DNA from: Actinomyces ruminicola
Lineage (GTDB): Bacteria; Actinomycetota; Actinomycetes; Actinomycetales; Actinomycetaceae
Assembly (NCBI RefSeq): GCF_900103885.1
Contig: NZ_FNIM01000011.1
Location: forward strand, 1 to 64,000
Direction: 5' to 3'
DNA: 64,000 bases
Shown: positions 63,997 through 64,000 of the stretch, in pieces
Position numbering within the stretch: the stretch's first letter is position 1
Layout: each line of letters starts with the position of its first letter
Made by a program: the position numbers and the translations under genes
Notes under the pieces: generated by a model
The model's input: only the letters and a program-made list of their open reading frames with translations
What the model was told of the DNA's origin: nothing
Database searches by the model: none

Positions 63997-64000
63997 ACGG

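Overview
This window is a GC-rich actinobacterial chromosome segment, most like Actinomyces or a close relative in the Actinomycetaceae. That placement is inferred from base composition, frequent GTG and TTG starts, tightly overlapping genes, a Pup/Dop/PafA cluster, a SigR/RsrA-type sigma/anti-sigma pair, a 24-residue bL37-like ribosomal protein, a monomeric NADP isocitrate dehydrogenase and an actinobacterial-type ArgRS. No database search was possible, so the species is not claimed.

Layout. 1-7 kb is an accessory, decaying zone: the end of an IS5-like element, a subtilase remnant, a divergent two-component system, an ISL3 element with a perfect 8-bp target duplication, a small secreted-peptide gene, and an adenine methyltransferase split cleanly by an IS1595-type element. 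7-13 kb holds an acetyltransferase, a zinc alcohol dehydrogenase and a divergent siderophore ABC uptake locus with a DtxR/IdeR-like box between the two arms. 13-18 kb is the pupylation operon arc-dop-pup-pafA, without proteasome genes. 18-39 kb is a molybdenum/nitrate-respiration island: a fused molybdate transporter (modA, modBC), narGHJI, narK, molybdenum cofactor genes (mog, mobA, moaC, moeA, moaE, moaD, moaA), a DUF2249 protein, a decayed copper nitrite reductase and an Fe-S-type regulator. 39-54 kb is mostly housekeeping: rsgA, aroA, icd, sigR-rsrA, bL37, two CNNM/CorC-type proteins, an M23 peptidase, a phosphodiesterase and a carboxylesterase. 55-64 kb has a 47-codon peptide gene, tRNA-Arg, mntH with a palindromic operator, argS-lysA, a VapBC-type toxin-antitoxin pair and hom-thrB.

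How the genes work together. Molybdate import feeds cofactor synthesis, which feeds the membrane nitrate reductase; NarK exchanges nitrate and nitrite. The next step, NO-forming nitrite reduction, is broken by a nonsense codon, an internal deletion and frameshifts, so the pathway probably now stops at nitrite. The siderophore locus lies tail to tail with the pupylation operon, which fits the known link between proteasome-independent pupylation and iron in corynebacteria, but that link is inference here.

The most unusual pattern is a dispersed intergenic element found at seven places from 21.3 to 61.6 kb. It has two or three 10-bp cores (consensus CCGATCTCGG), always spaced exactly 23 bp apart, joined by a conserved 13-bp linker. 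I do not recognise it. Second is the 47-codon gene at 55.2 kb, with a perfect AAGGAGGT ribosome-binding site and its own terminator; its predicted product is a basic, amphipathic peptide.
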